Assembly (NCBI RefSeq): GCF_014647055.1
Contig: NZ_BMOL01000014.1
Coordinates: forward strand, 1-64,000
DNA length: 64,000 bases
Reading direction: 5' to 3'
From: Deinococcus aerolatus
GTDB taxonomy: Bacteria > Deinococcota > Deinococci > Deinococcales > Deinococcaceae
Both the position numbers and the translations under genes were made by a program. Shown in pieces: positions 8,716-15,928 of the stretch; positions within the stretch are counted from its first letter, which is position 1; each line of letters starts with the position of its first letter. A model generated the notes under the pieces. That model saw nothing but the letters and a program-made list of their open reading frames with translations, did not search any database and was not told the origin of the DNA.

Positions 8716-10110
8716 TTACTCTGCCGGGAGCAGCGGGTTAAGCCGCCGCTTGAGGCGGCCAATCTGCTCCGGCAACCCCGAACGGGCGGTGGCCTCCAAC
8801 AGCTCGCGGGTCAGCGCCACCGCCCCGATCTCGCCACTCCGGGCCAGGTGTTCGAGCTGGCCCCACTGCCCGGCGTTCAGATGCTTTTTGAGCAGCACCT
8901 GCAAGGTGCTGCGTTGGGCCGCCCACTGCACTTCTGGGGACGCCGCACCAAGTTGGTCCAACTGCGCCTCGGTCCTGGCCTGCGCCGCCTGTTCAGCGGC
9001 CACCTTCTGCTGGCCCAGGCGATTGGTCCGCTCCTCGCGCTGCCGTTCAGGCGTGACGAAGTCGGCAGGCAGATCGTACTTGGCCGGATGCTCCAGAAAA
9101 TCGGCCACCAGTCCACCCGGATTGCGCACCCCACCCTGCATGGCCCGCCGATGTTCAAGAAAACGCAGGGCTTCTTCCACCCGCTCGGGATGCTGCCCCG
9201 CCAGCGCGGTGGCCCGGGCCACCGTCACCCCCGCGTTTCGCAGCAGCCGCACCAGCGTTGGATCCGCCGCATCTACATCTGCAAAGGTGTAGTGGGCCAC
9301 CGCCGCCTTGCCTCGCCCCTCGATTACGGCGCGCTCCAAGTAGTGGTTGGCCAGCAGCTCCTCATGTGCCGCCCCCAGCGCCCGGCGCACCAGATCGCTG
9401 CGGTCCGTGGTCAGTCCGGTGGCCTGCCGCCACTCGGTCAGCGGCACCTGGAGTTCCCTGAGCATCTGGCCGTCGTCCTGCCGACGGTGTGCCTGAAGGG
9501 TGCGGTACAGCGCCCGTGCGGGCGGCTGTTCCAGACGGTGCAGCAGCTGCCCGTCCAGGACCTGTGAGCTTCCGGCCCGGATGCTGTCGGCCAGTTGCTC
9601 GCCCAGCCGGATGCTCAGCGTCGCCTCGCTTTCCAAGGCACTCAGCTCACCGTCGTCCTCACTGTCGCGGTAGCGCAGCCCTTCGAAGAAACGCACCCCC
9701 ACATTGTCCCAGCGCACCCTCTGGGTGCCCGCCAAAGACGACTTGCGGCCCACGATCACGCTGGTGAAATACAGCCGCCGGATGCTCTGACGCAGGCGGT
9801 GGTAGTTCTCCCCGTTGTTGGCCAGGCCCATCAGCTCGCGGACCTCGTACGCGGTGGTGTGGACCCAATTGTCATCGGGACAGCCTTTGACGACAAACAG
9901 CGTTTCGAGCGACACCAGCGTATCGGTGTCGATGCCGTGTGGGCGGCCCTGGGGCGTAATGGCCTCGATGCGGAAGGTGCGGGCGTTCACCGTGAACTCG
10001 GTGTTCCAGGTGGTCACGCTCTGATCCACACGCGAGTGCATGCTGATGACCCCGAACCGGGCGAAGTTCAGCTCGTCGTGCAAATTGGGGGTTTTGGGCT
10101 TCTTCGCCAC
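8716..10110 (-). CDS. plasmid replication initiator protein (RepA-like)
   Basis: A 464-residue protein resembling the replication initiator A family of Deinococcus-Thermus plasmids. An N-terminal DNA-binding/winged-helix half (about 10-290, with WNTEFTVNARTFRIEAITPQ and YHRLRQSIRRLYFTSV) is followed by a charged helical C-terminal region. The start is GTG at 10110 with AGGAG about seven bases upstream. The adjacent upstream region holds eight direct iterons, which is the expected binding site for such an initiator. It should open the origin and limit copy number by iteron binding. Family assignment is from recognition of sequence style plus context. Confidence 0.85.
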   Translation of the reverse strand: MAKKPKTPNLHDELNFARFGVISMHSRVDQSVTTWNTEFTVNARTFRIEAITPQGRPHGIDTDTLVSLETLFVVKGCPDDNWVHTTAYEVRELMGLANNGENYHRLRQSIRRLYFTSVIVGRKSSLAGTQRVRWDNVGVRFFEGLRYRDSEDDGELSALESEATLSIRLGEQLADSIRAGSSQVLDGQLLHRLEQPPARALYRTLQAHRRQDDGQMLRELQVPLTEWRQATGLTTDRSDLVRRALGAAHEELLANHYLERAVIEGRGKAAVAHYTFADVDAADPTLVRLLRNAGVTVARATALAGQHPERVEEALRFLEHRRAMQGGVRNPGGLVADFLEHPAKYDLPADFVTPERQREERTNRLGQQKVAAEQAAQARTEAQLDQLGAASPEVQWAAQRSTLQVLLKKHLNAGQWGQLEHLARSGEIGAVALTRELLEATARSGLPEQIGRLKRRLNPLLPAE

Positions 10111-10118
10111 GCTTGGCT

Positions 10119-10170
10119 CCTGTTGTTGTTTTTAACTGATGTAAAGATATAAAAAGACAACAACAAGGGG
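10119..10170. promoter_or_regulatory. inverted repeat and AT-rich region between rep gene and iterons
   Basis: CCTGTTGTTGTTTTT (10119-10133) is mirrored by AAAAAGACAACAACAAGG (10151-10168), an interrupted inverted repeat around an AT-rich core (TGTAAAGATATAAAAA). It covers the initiator promoter region, so it could be the autorepression operator or the DNA-unwinding element. Confidence 0.45.
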
Positions 10171-10210
10171 CGTGGCCCACACTGTCCAGGACGCTGTTTT
10201 AGCTCAACAT

Positions 10211-10583
10211 CCCGCAAAGGTGTCGCTATTTTGTCCCTCCTTCCCGCAAAGGTATCGCTACTTTCAGGAGGGTTTCACGCGAAGGTATCGTTACAGCGAC
10301 AGAACTGATCTGCATCCTTCAAAAACTCGGAAAAGCCCTGTGGGATGACAACTCCGGGTTTTCCCGCAAAGGTATCGCTAGTGGGCCATTGGGGCTATCC
10401 CGCAAAGGTGTCGCCAGATAGACCCCAGTTCCCGCAAAGGTATCGCTATCCGTACCAACTGGTTTTCTGCTGTGCTGGACCGCGAAATCACCGATTGCAA
10501 GATGCGATCCCTCAAAGGTGTCGCGGTCAGGGGACACATCAAACTTCCTCTGGCCGCCCAAGTTTCCCGCAAAGGTGTCGCTA
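10211..10583 (+). repeat. eight origin iterons
   Basis: Eight direct repeats of an 18-bp unit, consensus CCCGCAAAGGTRTCGCTA, start at 10211, 10243, 10276, 10363, 10399, 10431, 10509 and 10566. The third (CACGCGAAGGTATCGTTA) and seventh (CCCTCAAAGGTGTCGCGG) are the most degenerate. All share one orientation and the spacing is irregular. Placement upstream of the initiator gene identifies them as the replication origin's initiator-binding sites. Confidence 0.9.
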
Positions 10584-10683
10584 TGAAGTGCAGATCGGTG
10601 CTCGCATCTCCACCCAGTTCTACGGTGCGCCTTTGTCCTGAGCCTGGTGGCCGCCCACGTCCTCTCGCTGAAGACCAGTCGCC

Positions 10684-10740
10684 AAAGAAAAAGCCCCACA
10701 CTCGGTGGGGTGGTGTTCCCGCCGCACATGGGCAGGTCCT
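10684..10740 (-). terminator. two-hairpin terminator-like element, copy 1
   Basis: Read on the minus strand: a hairpin CCTGCCC/GGCGGG, then the stem-loop CCCCAC-CGAGT-GTGGGG followed by CTTTTTC. This is a Rho-independent terminator shape lying downstream of the vapC-like remnant. A second copy with the same two-stem layout is at 38338-38394. The T/G wobble in the first stem is consistent with conserved pairing. Confidence 0.7.
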
Positions 10741-10770
10741 GCTGTTGCCACCAACCTAACCCGCGCGCTG

Positions 10771-11202
10771 TCACAGGAGCATGACGTTCGTCCTGCCTAT
10801 TAAGAAACGCTCTGTGCGGCTGCCAGTCGTTGAAAAACGCTCGGGGTAATCAGAGAGAACCTTGCCCGGCTGGATCCATCCTCCCTGCGTCCAGTCCTCA
10901 AGTTTCAGGTCCGGCACCCGCGCGAACTCGCGGGTGTTATTGGTGACCAGAATCAGGCCGTGAGCAAGGGTCGTGGCCGCGATCTGGAAATCCAAGGGCC
11001 CGATGGGCTGCCCGATCTTTTCTAATCCGGCCCGAACCCGTCCGTAGGCGTCCGTGACCTGCGAATCAAAGGGCAGCACCACCAGTTGCGAGGCGAAATC
11101 CAGCACGGCGGCGAGATTGTGGTCCAGGCGCGCACTTTTATAGACCCCGTGCAGCAACTCAGCTTCGGTGACGGCGCTCAGGCCCACCTCGCCGGGACGC
11201 AA
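10771..11202 (-). pseudogene. VapC-like PIN-domain toxin, N-terminus lost
   Basis: The frame encodes a PIN-domain body: GEVGLSAVTEAELLHGV, GPLDFQIAATTLAHG and LVTNNTREFARVPDLKLEDW, with the internal acidic residues of a VapC ribonuclease. The N-terminal LDTN segment carrying the first catalytic aspartate is missing. The coding-like frame runs upstream into the end of the exported-protein gene at 11264, so the 5' end was replaced at that junction. The C-terminus extends about 35 residues beyond the usual VapC end. No vapB is present. Probably inactive. Confidence 0.7.
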
Positions 11203-11263
11203 ACCTTCTCCAGCCGCCAGCCGCGTTTTTGCAGCCCGCTGTCTTGCCCGGCCACGACCGTGG

Positions 11264-11629
11264 TCAACGTTCGCCCAGGAATTCGTTCAGGCGCACCAGC
11301 CCTGCATACTCACTGCCGCTGAAAACGTTTCCAGTCGCTCTCTGTCCAGAGAACACCAGCACAGTCTGGTGACTTCCGGCGTGATACCAGCGCGCCAGCA
11401 GGGTGCCGTCTGTGTAAGTCACCATCCGCATTGAACTGTACCCGGCACGCTCCAACAGACCGGAAAGGCTCTGCATCCGCTGCTCACACTCGGCGCGGGT
11501 CAGGGCGTTACCGGCCATTGCAGCCATCTGTGTGCCGAGCGTGTCAGCCTGGCTGGCGTGTACGTGGCCACCTAGCAGGGCGGTTGTGACCATGAGCAGC
11601 GAAGCGCGGACGCAAAGGGAAGTGCGCAT
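11264..11629 (-). CDS. small exported protein, paralogue of the one at 18.7 kb
   Basis: A 121-residue product starting at ATG 11629, chosen because GGAGG lies seven bases upstream and the product then begins with a signal peptide (MRTSLCVRASLLMVTTALLGG...HAS). The mature part (MAAMAGNALTRAECEQRM...GLLERAGYSSMR...DGTLLARWYHAG...FSGQ..VGN.F) matches the protein at 18726-19094 along its length. Both lie next to a STAND/LuxR regulator. The function is unknown; the conserved unit is likely an exported periplasmic or envelope protein. Confidence 0.75.
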   Translation of the reverse strand: MRTSLCVRASLLMVTTALLGGHVHASQADTLGTQMAAMAGNALTRAECEQRMQSLSGLLERAGYSSMRMVTYTDGTLLARWYHAGSHQTVLVFSGQRATGNVFSGSEYAGLVRLNEFLGER

Positions 11630-11905
11630 GATGGATCCTCCGGGGGCAGGTGTTGACCTGCCAGCGCGCTCCACACCGGGGGTGTGGACGCCGAGTGGGG
11701 CCACGAGTGATTGCCAGGAACGGGGCGGGAGCGGGAGACCCGACAGCCAGTTCTCTCCTTCCGCAATCAGCACAACGCTGATGTCCCACCGTAGACCGGA
11801 GGCCTCAACGGGGACATCCCCAGAATCAGGGCCCTGGTAAAAATAGGTACGTTGGTGCTGGCCTCACCTCTGCACGGGCGGGGTTCAGGTATGCGCGCAG
11901 GCTAG

Positions 11906-14236
11906 TTACGTCAATTCGGTCTCGCTCTCGGATCCGTCCATACCGTTTTGCGCCGCCCAGCGCGCCAGTTCAACGCGGTTATGCAGGCCGAGTTTCCCCA
12001 GCATGTTCGTGACATGTTTGCTGACCGTCCCCGGGCTGATCGTCAGCAGCTGAGCAATCCGTTTGTCGGAAGCGCCCTGGACCAGACACCGCAAGACTTC
12101 CTGTTCACGCGCGGTCAGGTCGCCTTTTGAATCTACGGACGGCTTGATGACTCCAGTCCGGCCGCTCTTCCCTTCAAGCCAGGCCTCGATCTCAGGCTGC
12201 AGGCCCTGGAGATCAAGGCGAGCCCCAGCCGCCCGCTCCATGTCATACCTGCGGCCCAGCAGGGCAGGCAACTCCGTCTCCAGGCGGCGCACCTGCGGTA
12301 TGAAGCACACTGTCCACGGTTTTCCCAGAGGAGCGCGCACCGCTTCTGCCAGACCGAACAGCCGAGCCGCGAACCTGTCCAGGCCTGCCTCCCGTGCGTA
12401 ACTGGCCAGAACCAGCAGCATCATGGCGCTCAGGCCGGGCATCTGCAGCTGCTGGGCGGCATTCCAGGCCTCCCTCACAAGGTCCACCGGCATCATTCTG
12501 ACTCCATCCAGGAATCCGGCCCAGACCCGCAGCATCAGAATGAACGCGACGCCGTTGCGGTAGCCTGTCTGTTCTGCCAGGGGCTGCGCCCGCTCCAGAT
12601 ATGGGCGTGCCCGGTCGCTCTGACCCATCCGCATGTAGACCACAGCGGTGTTGTGAAGGGTTTCGCTCAGCAGGTAGGCGTCACCAGCCGCCTCGAACCG
12701 GGCGGCCAGCTGACCCAGAAGGCTGAGCGCCTGTTCAAAGTCATCGAGACCAGAATGGACGCTCGCGAGAATCCGCAGGGCATGCGTCTCGCCTGCCTCG
12801 TCACCCAGCCGACGGTACAGGGCGGCCGCTTCTTCAAGTGTTTCTGCAGTCGTGTCCAGACGCTGAAGGTCCTGCTCGCAGTAGGCCCGCGTGCACAACA
12901 CGTCTGCTCTCAGCTTGGGTTCCTCATGGGAGCCGGGGAGGGCCAGGGCCCGCCTGGCCCACTCGAGTTCCACCTGCAATTGGTCCGCGCCTTCCCAGTA
13001 AGGGGCCAGGGCCTGCACCAGGCGCAGCGCTTCCCGGCTCCGGTGACGGTCCATGAACCAAGCCAGTGCCTCGCTCAGGTTCGCCTCTTCAACCTGGAGC
13101 CTGGCCTGCCAGTCCGGCGTCAGCCGTTCGACGTCCCGCTCTGCACCCTCCGCCAAGTGCAGGAAATACGTGGCATGCCGGTCCCGCAGCGTGTCGTCTT
13201 CAGCGATTTTGAGCCGTTCAGTGGCAAATTCCCGAATGGGTTCCAGAAGGAACCATCTGGACTCACTTCCGCGCCTCTGTTCGTGGAGCAAATCCGATGA
13301 CTGCACCAGGCTGTACTCCACCAGACGAATCAACTGCTCCCGCGGGTGCGGCAGGTCAGTAACCGCCGTCAGCGCGTCCAGGGTAAACCCGCCAATGAAC
13401 GTGCCGCATGCGGTGAATACCTGACGTTCCTCCTGGGTCAACAGGTCGTAACTCCACCCGATGGCATCCCGCAGAGACCGTCCGTGGTGGGGACCATCGC
13501 TGGGTCCGGCAGTCAGCACTTCCAGAGGACGCTCCAGCCAGGACAGCAGACCCGCGGGCGTCACCACACGTAACCGGGCGGCGGCAAGCTCCAGGGCCAG
13601 TGGAATGCCGGCCAGCAAGACACAGATGCGCTCCACATCCACCCGGTTGGTGCCGGTCATGGCAAAGCGTGGGTTTGCAGCCTGAGCGCACACTGTGAAC
13701 ATCTCGACGGCCCCACTTGTGCCCTGTGACCCCGCAGCTGCCGGGAGGCTCAGGGGGTTGAGGTACAGCTCGTGTTCGCCGCGCAGATGGAGGACGGTCC
13801 GGCTGGTGACCAGCACGCGCAGATCGGGCAGCAGCGCCAGGAGCTGGCCAACGGCTGATGCGGCGGCCACCACATGTTCGAAATTGTCGAGGATCAGGAG
13901 CAGGGGGCCAGGGCCAATGGCCTGAACGATGGCGGCGACGCCTGGTCCCGAGGCCCGCACAGCGGCCGCGATGGTGGGCAGCACCTGAGCTGCGTCCCGA
14001 ATCGGAGCCAGATCAACCCACAGCGCACCTTGAGCAAAGGTGGGCCCCAGATGGTGCGCGAGCTCTAGCGCGAGCCGGGTCTTGCCGATGCCTCCAGGCC
14101 CACGGAGGGTCAGAAGACGGACATGAGGTTGAGCGAGCAGGTCCTGGGCGAGGTGAACGTCAGGGGCGCGGCCGATCAGTGGGGTGGAGGGTAGGGGCAT
14201 CCCTCCGGACTCGCCCACAACATGTCGGGCGTTCAT
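11906..14236 (-). CDS. STAND ATPase transcriptional regulator with LuxR-type HTH (LAL/MalT-like), copy 1
   Basis: About 776 residues. An N-terminal NB-ARC-type ATPase has Walker A GPGGIGKT (about residue 48) and Walker B LLLILDNFEHV. TPR-like helices follow (about 400-690). The C-terminal LuxR HTH (about 705-770) has LTAREQEVLRCLVQGASDKRIAQLL. Such proteins are signal-gated, ATP-dependent activators. The start is ATG 14236, five bases after TATACT, which implies a leaderless mRNA; a TTG two codons earlier overlaps that box. It is a paralogue of the regulator at 15926-18253, transcribed away from it. Confidence 0.9.
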   Translation of the reverse strand: MNARHVVGESGGMPLPSTPLIGRAPDVHLAQDLLAQPHVRLLTLRGPGGIGKTRLALELAHHLGPTFAQGALWVDLAPIRDAAQVLPTIAAAVRASGPGVAAIVQAIGPGPLLLILDNFEHVVAAASAVGQLLALLPDLRVLVTSRTVLHLRGEHELYLNPLSLPAAAGSQGTSGAVEMFTVCAQAANPRFAMTGTNRVDVERICVLLAGIPLALELAAARLRVVTPAGLLSWLERPLEVLTAGPSDGPHHGRSLRDAIGWSYDLLTQEERQVFTACGTFIGGFTLDALTAVTDLPHPREQLIRLVEYSLVQSSDLLHEQRRGSESRWFLLEPIREFATERLKIAEDDTLRDRHATYFLHLAEGAERDVERLTPDWQARLQVEEANLSEALAWFMDRHRSREALRLVQALAPYWEGADQLQVELEWARRALALPGSHEEPKLRADVLCTRAYCEQDLQRLDTTAETLEEAAALYRRLGDEAGETHALRILASVHSGLDDFEQALSLLGQLAARFEAAGDAYLLSETLHNTAVVYMRMGQSDRARPYLERAQPLAEQTGYRNGVAFILMLRVWAGFLDGVRMMPVDLVREAWNAAQQLQMPGLSAMMLLVLASYAREAGLDRFAARLFGLAEAVRAPLGKPWTVCFIPQVRRLETELPALLGRRYDMERAAGARLDLQGLQPEIEAWLEGKSGRTGVIKPSVDSKGDLTAREQEVLRCLVQGASDKRIAQLLTISPGTVSKHVTNMLGKLGLHNRVELARWAAQNGMDGSESETELT

Positions 14237-14247
14237 ACTCAAGTATA
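14234..14247 (-). promoter_or_regulatory. leaderless promoter of STAND/LuxR regulator copy 1
   Basis: Minus strand: TATACT (14242-14247), five bases, then ATG (14234-14236). No Shine-Dalgarno is present. Confidence 0.6.
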
Positions 14248-14358
14248 GGGGCTTCCTCGTGACGCCCCAGGCATCTGCTTCATGCGGCGGTTGCTTGCAA
14301 CTGGGGTCAGCTGCTCAACTTCAACTCCGTATTGTCGAGGCAACCCCAAGACAGTGTT

Positions 14359-14520
14359 TTACCTGTTCAAGACGCGCTTGACCTGTACGGCACTCCACGG
14401 GCCACCTTTGCGGGTCTTGAAGCCGTGGGCCTCGAGCTGGGCGGCAACCGCGCGCAGGCTCAACCCCTGGCTCCGCAACGTACCGGCGTACGCTGCAACG
14501 GGAAGCCCCCATCCGCCAGC
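14359..14520 (-). pseudogene. C-terminal tail of a resolvase-like serine recombinase (fragment)
   Basis: In one minus-strand frame ending in TAA at 14359-14361 the peptide reads SQGLSLRAVAAQLEAHGF, then KTRKGGPWSAVQVKRVLNR. This matches the HTH tail of serine recombinases (LSLRxIAxxLxxxGhxTRxGGxWxxxxVxRVL). No catalytic domain remains. It abuts an acetyltransferase-like fragment in another frame, so the region is a patchwork of gene ends. Confidence 0.5.
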
Positions 14521-14770
14521 GCCCCGGCCACGCCCCAGTGGTGGGCTGGATGAACGGCCAGGGACGAAAGGTATGCGGAGGGTAAGTCCTGATCGTCGAG
14601 ATGAATAGACCCGAATGAAACTGTGCCGGTGCCACCCAGGTCTCCGTCCCTGTCCGCCGCCACAGCGACCGTCGCGTCACGGTGTAGGGCGGTGATGGGG
14701 CGAGGATGAAGTGCTGGGTGAACTGCATCTGTCCGGTACCTGGCTTGTGCGCGGTTGCCGGGCGTTTGCC
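14521..14770 (-). pseudogene. GNAT acetyltransferase-like fragment
   Basis: One minus-strand frame contains VAVAADRDGDLGGTGTVSFG and, downstream, AYLSSLAVHPAHHWGVAGAL. This is the beta4/motif-A arrangement of GNAT N-acetyltransferases, although the Q/RxxGxG/A signature is altered (HHWGVAG). The frame then runs into the recombinase tail, and the N-terminal third is not recognisable. Probably non-functional. Confidence 0.4.
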
Positions 14771-14809
14771 TCGAGTTCGATGTGTTTAGGGGACGGATCT
14801 GGTCCAGGA

Positions 14810-15255
14810 TCAGGACTGCGCCGCGTCTGACCGCAACCCCCTGCAAGCGTCACCCTGCTGCATCCACGCCATTACACGCTGGGCACATTCGTCTGGACTG
14901 CCCTGCGAAGTGTCGATAACCAGGTCCCCCTCCCCGTGGGCATGAACCGCCCCGTACAGCAGCCGGGCCAGGCCGGGCGGCCGCTTAGCCTGCGTGGCCT
15001 CCCGCTCCGCCTCCCACTGCTCGCTGACTTCCAGGGGCGGCCGGAGCGTGACGAGCAGCGGAAGGAAGGGTTGCCATAACCGAGCCGCTCCTCGAACCAC
15101 CCACGCTCCAGGAACAGCGCGTCCACGATGACGTTGTTGCCCGAGGTCAGCAGACCGGCCACGGCATGGTGCAGACCCGACACGATCTGTTGCCCCACGG
15201 GGTCGATGCCCACATGGGTCACCCGTAGGCCGGGGCCGGGGGCCGTTTGTACCAT
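14810..15255 (-). pseudogene. chloramphenicol phosphotransferase-like protein, frameshifted and truncated
   Basis: The first frame (15255 to about 15085) gives GLHHAVAGLLTSGNNVIVDALFLERGWFEERL. A second frame (about 15080 to 14810) continues with LLVTLRPPLEVSEQWEAERE...GLARLLYGAVHAHGEGDLVIDTS..SPDECAQRV. Together they follow the CPT-like P-loop kinase fold, in which GNNVIVD and VDTS..SPEECA are landmarks. The N-terminal GxSSSGKS P-loop is missing and one frameshift separates the halves, so it is a dead gene. Confidence 0.65.
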
Positions 15256-15299
15256 TGCCTTCGCGTTCCTGACGCTGGAAGGGACCGTAGCGTGCTGGA

Positions 15300-15745
15300 C
15301 CGGTCATCCACATCCGGTCCGGTCGTGGCCCATCATCAGGTACGGTTCGTTCAGCGCGGCTTGCAAGACTCGGCAGAAGCTGGTCTTCTCAGCGCTGGAA
15401 GAACGACCTGGCCGCCGCGGTGTTCCGGCGTTGTTAAGGGAGGACGTCCAGCACAGCACCATGTTCATCCACGGCCCGCCACAGCCAGTGTGTGACCCCG
15501 CCGACGTCCAGGCACATCTCGTCAAGGTGCCACCTCGAACCCCGACGGGGTTCCCGATGACGCAGTCCATGTGCGAAGAGGTCGCTGTACTTGATGCACC
15601 AGCTACGAAGAGACTCGCGGGTAACGATGAGCACTTGTTCCACCAACAATTCTTCCACGTCCTAATAGCTGAGGGTGAAACGTTGGTACAGTCAGACGGC
15701 ATGCCCGATGATCGCGACAGGGAATCGGTGTCGAGGAATCTTCTG
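15300..15745 (-). pseudogene. IS6-family transposase remnant with several in-frame stops
   Basis: In one minus-strand frame: IIGHAV*LYQRFTLSY*DVEELLVEQ, then VTRESLRSWCIKYSDLFAHG, then RWHLDEMCLDVGGVTHWLWRAVDEHG, VLDVLP*QRRNTAAARSFFQR*. This is the N-terminal two-thirds of an IS6-type DDE protein (WHLDE holds the first Asp) with at least four stops. The C-terminal part and the element ends are not seen. A second IS6 remnant lies at 58.75 kb. Confidence 0.8.
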
Positions 15746-15914
15746 ATCGCTCAACACCGCGCCACGCTACCAAGACAACTTGTCACAACAAACCCTGGCA
15801 CACCTCGGCCCACCTCTCCCCTTCTTGCCGTGTTGGCAGAAATGCGTGGCGGGGGTCTGGCAAGTTAAACCAGATAGGCTGCTGAGGAAACAACAACTTG
15901 GAACAACCTGGTTC

Positions 15915-15928
15915 TACACTGATGTATG
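15915..15928 (+). promoter_or_regulatory. leaderless promoter of STAND/LuxR regulator copy 2
   Basis: TACACT (15915-15920), five bases, then ATG at 15926, with no Shine-Dalgarno. The same arrangement and spacing are found at the paralogue's start (14234-14247). Confidence 0.6.

Noticed and set aside
10211..10583. Repeats considered as a CRISPR array
   Set aside because: Spacing is irregular (about 14-69 bp between units), units are only 18 bp and degenerate, and there is no cas gene; position upstream of the initiator fits iterons.
15893..15915. GAAC...GTTC half-symmetry before STAND/LuxR regulator copy 2, compared with the parAB palindrome
   Set aside because: Only four-base arms are shared and the copy 1 promoter lacks it.
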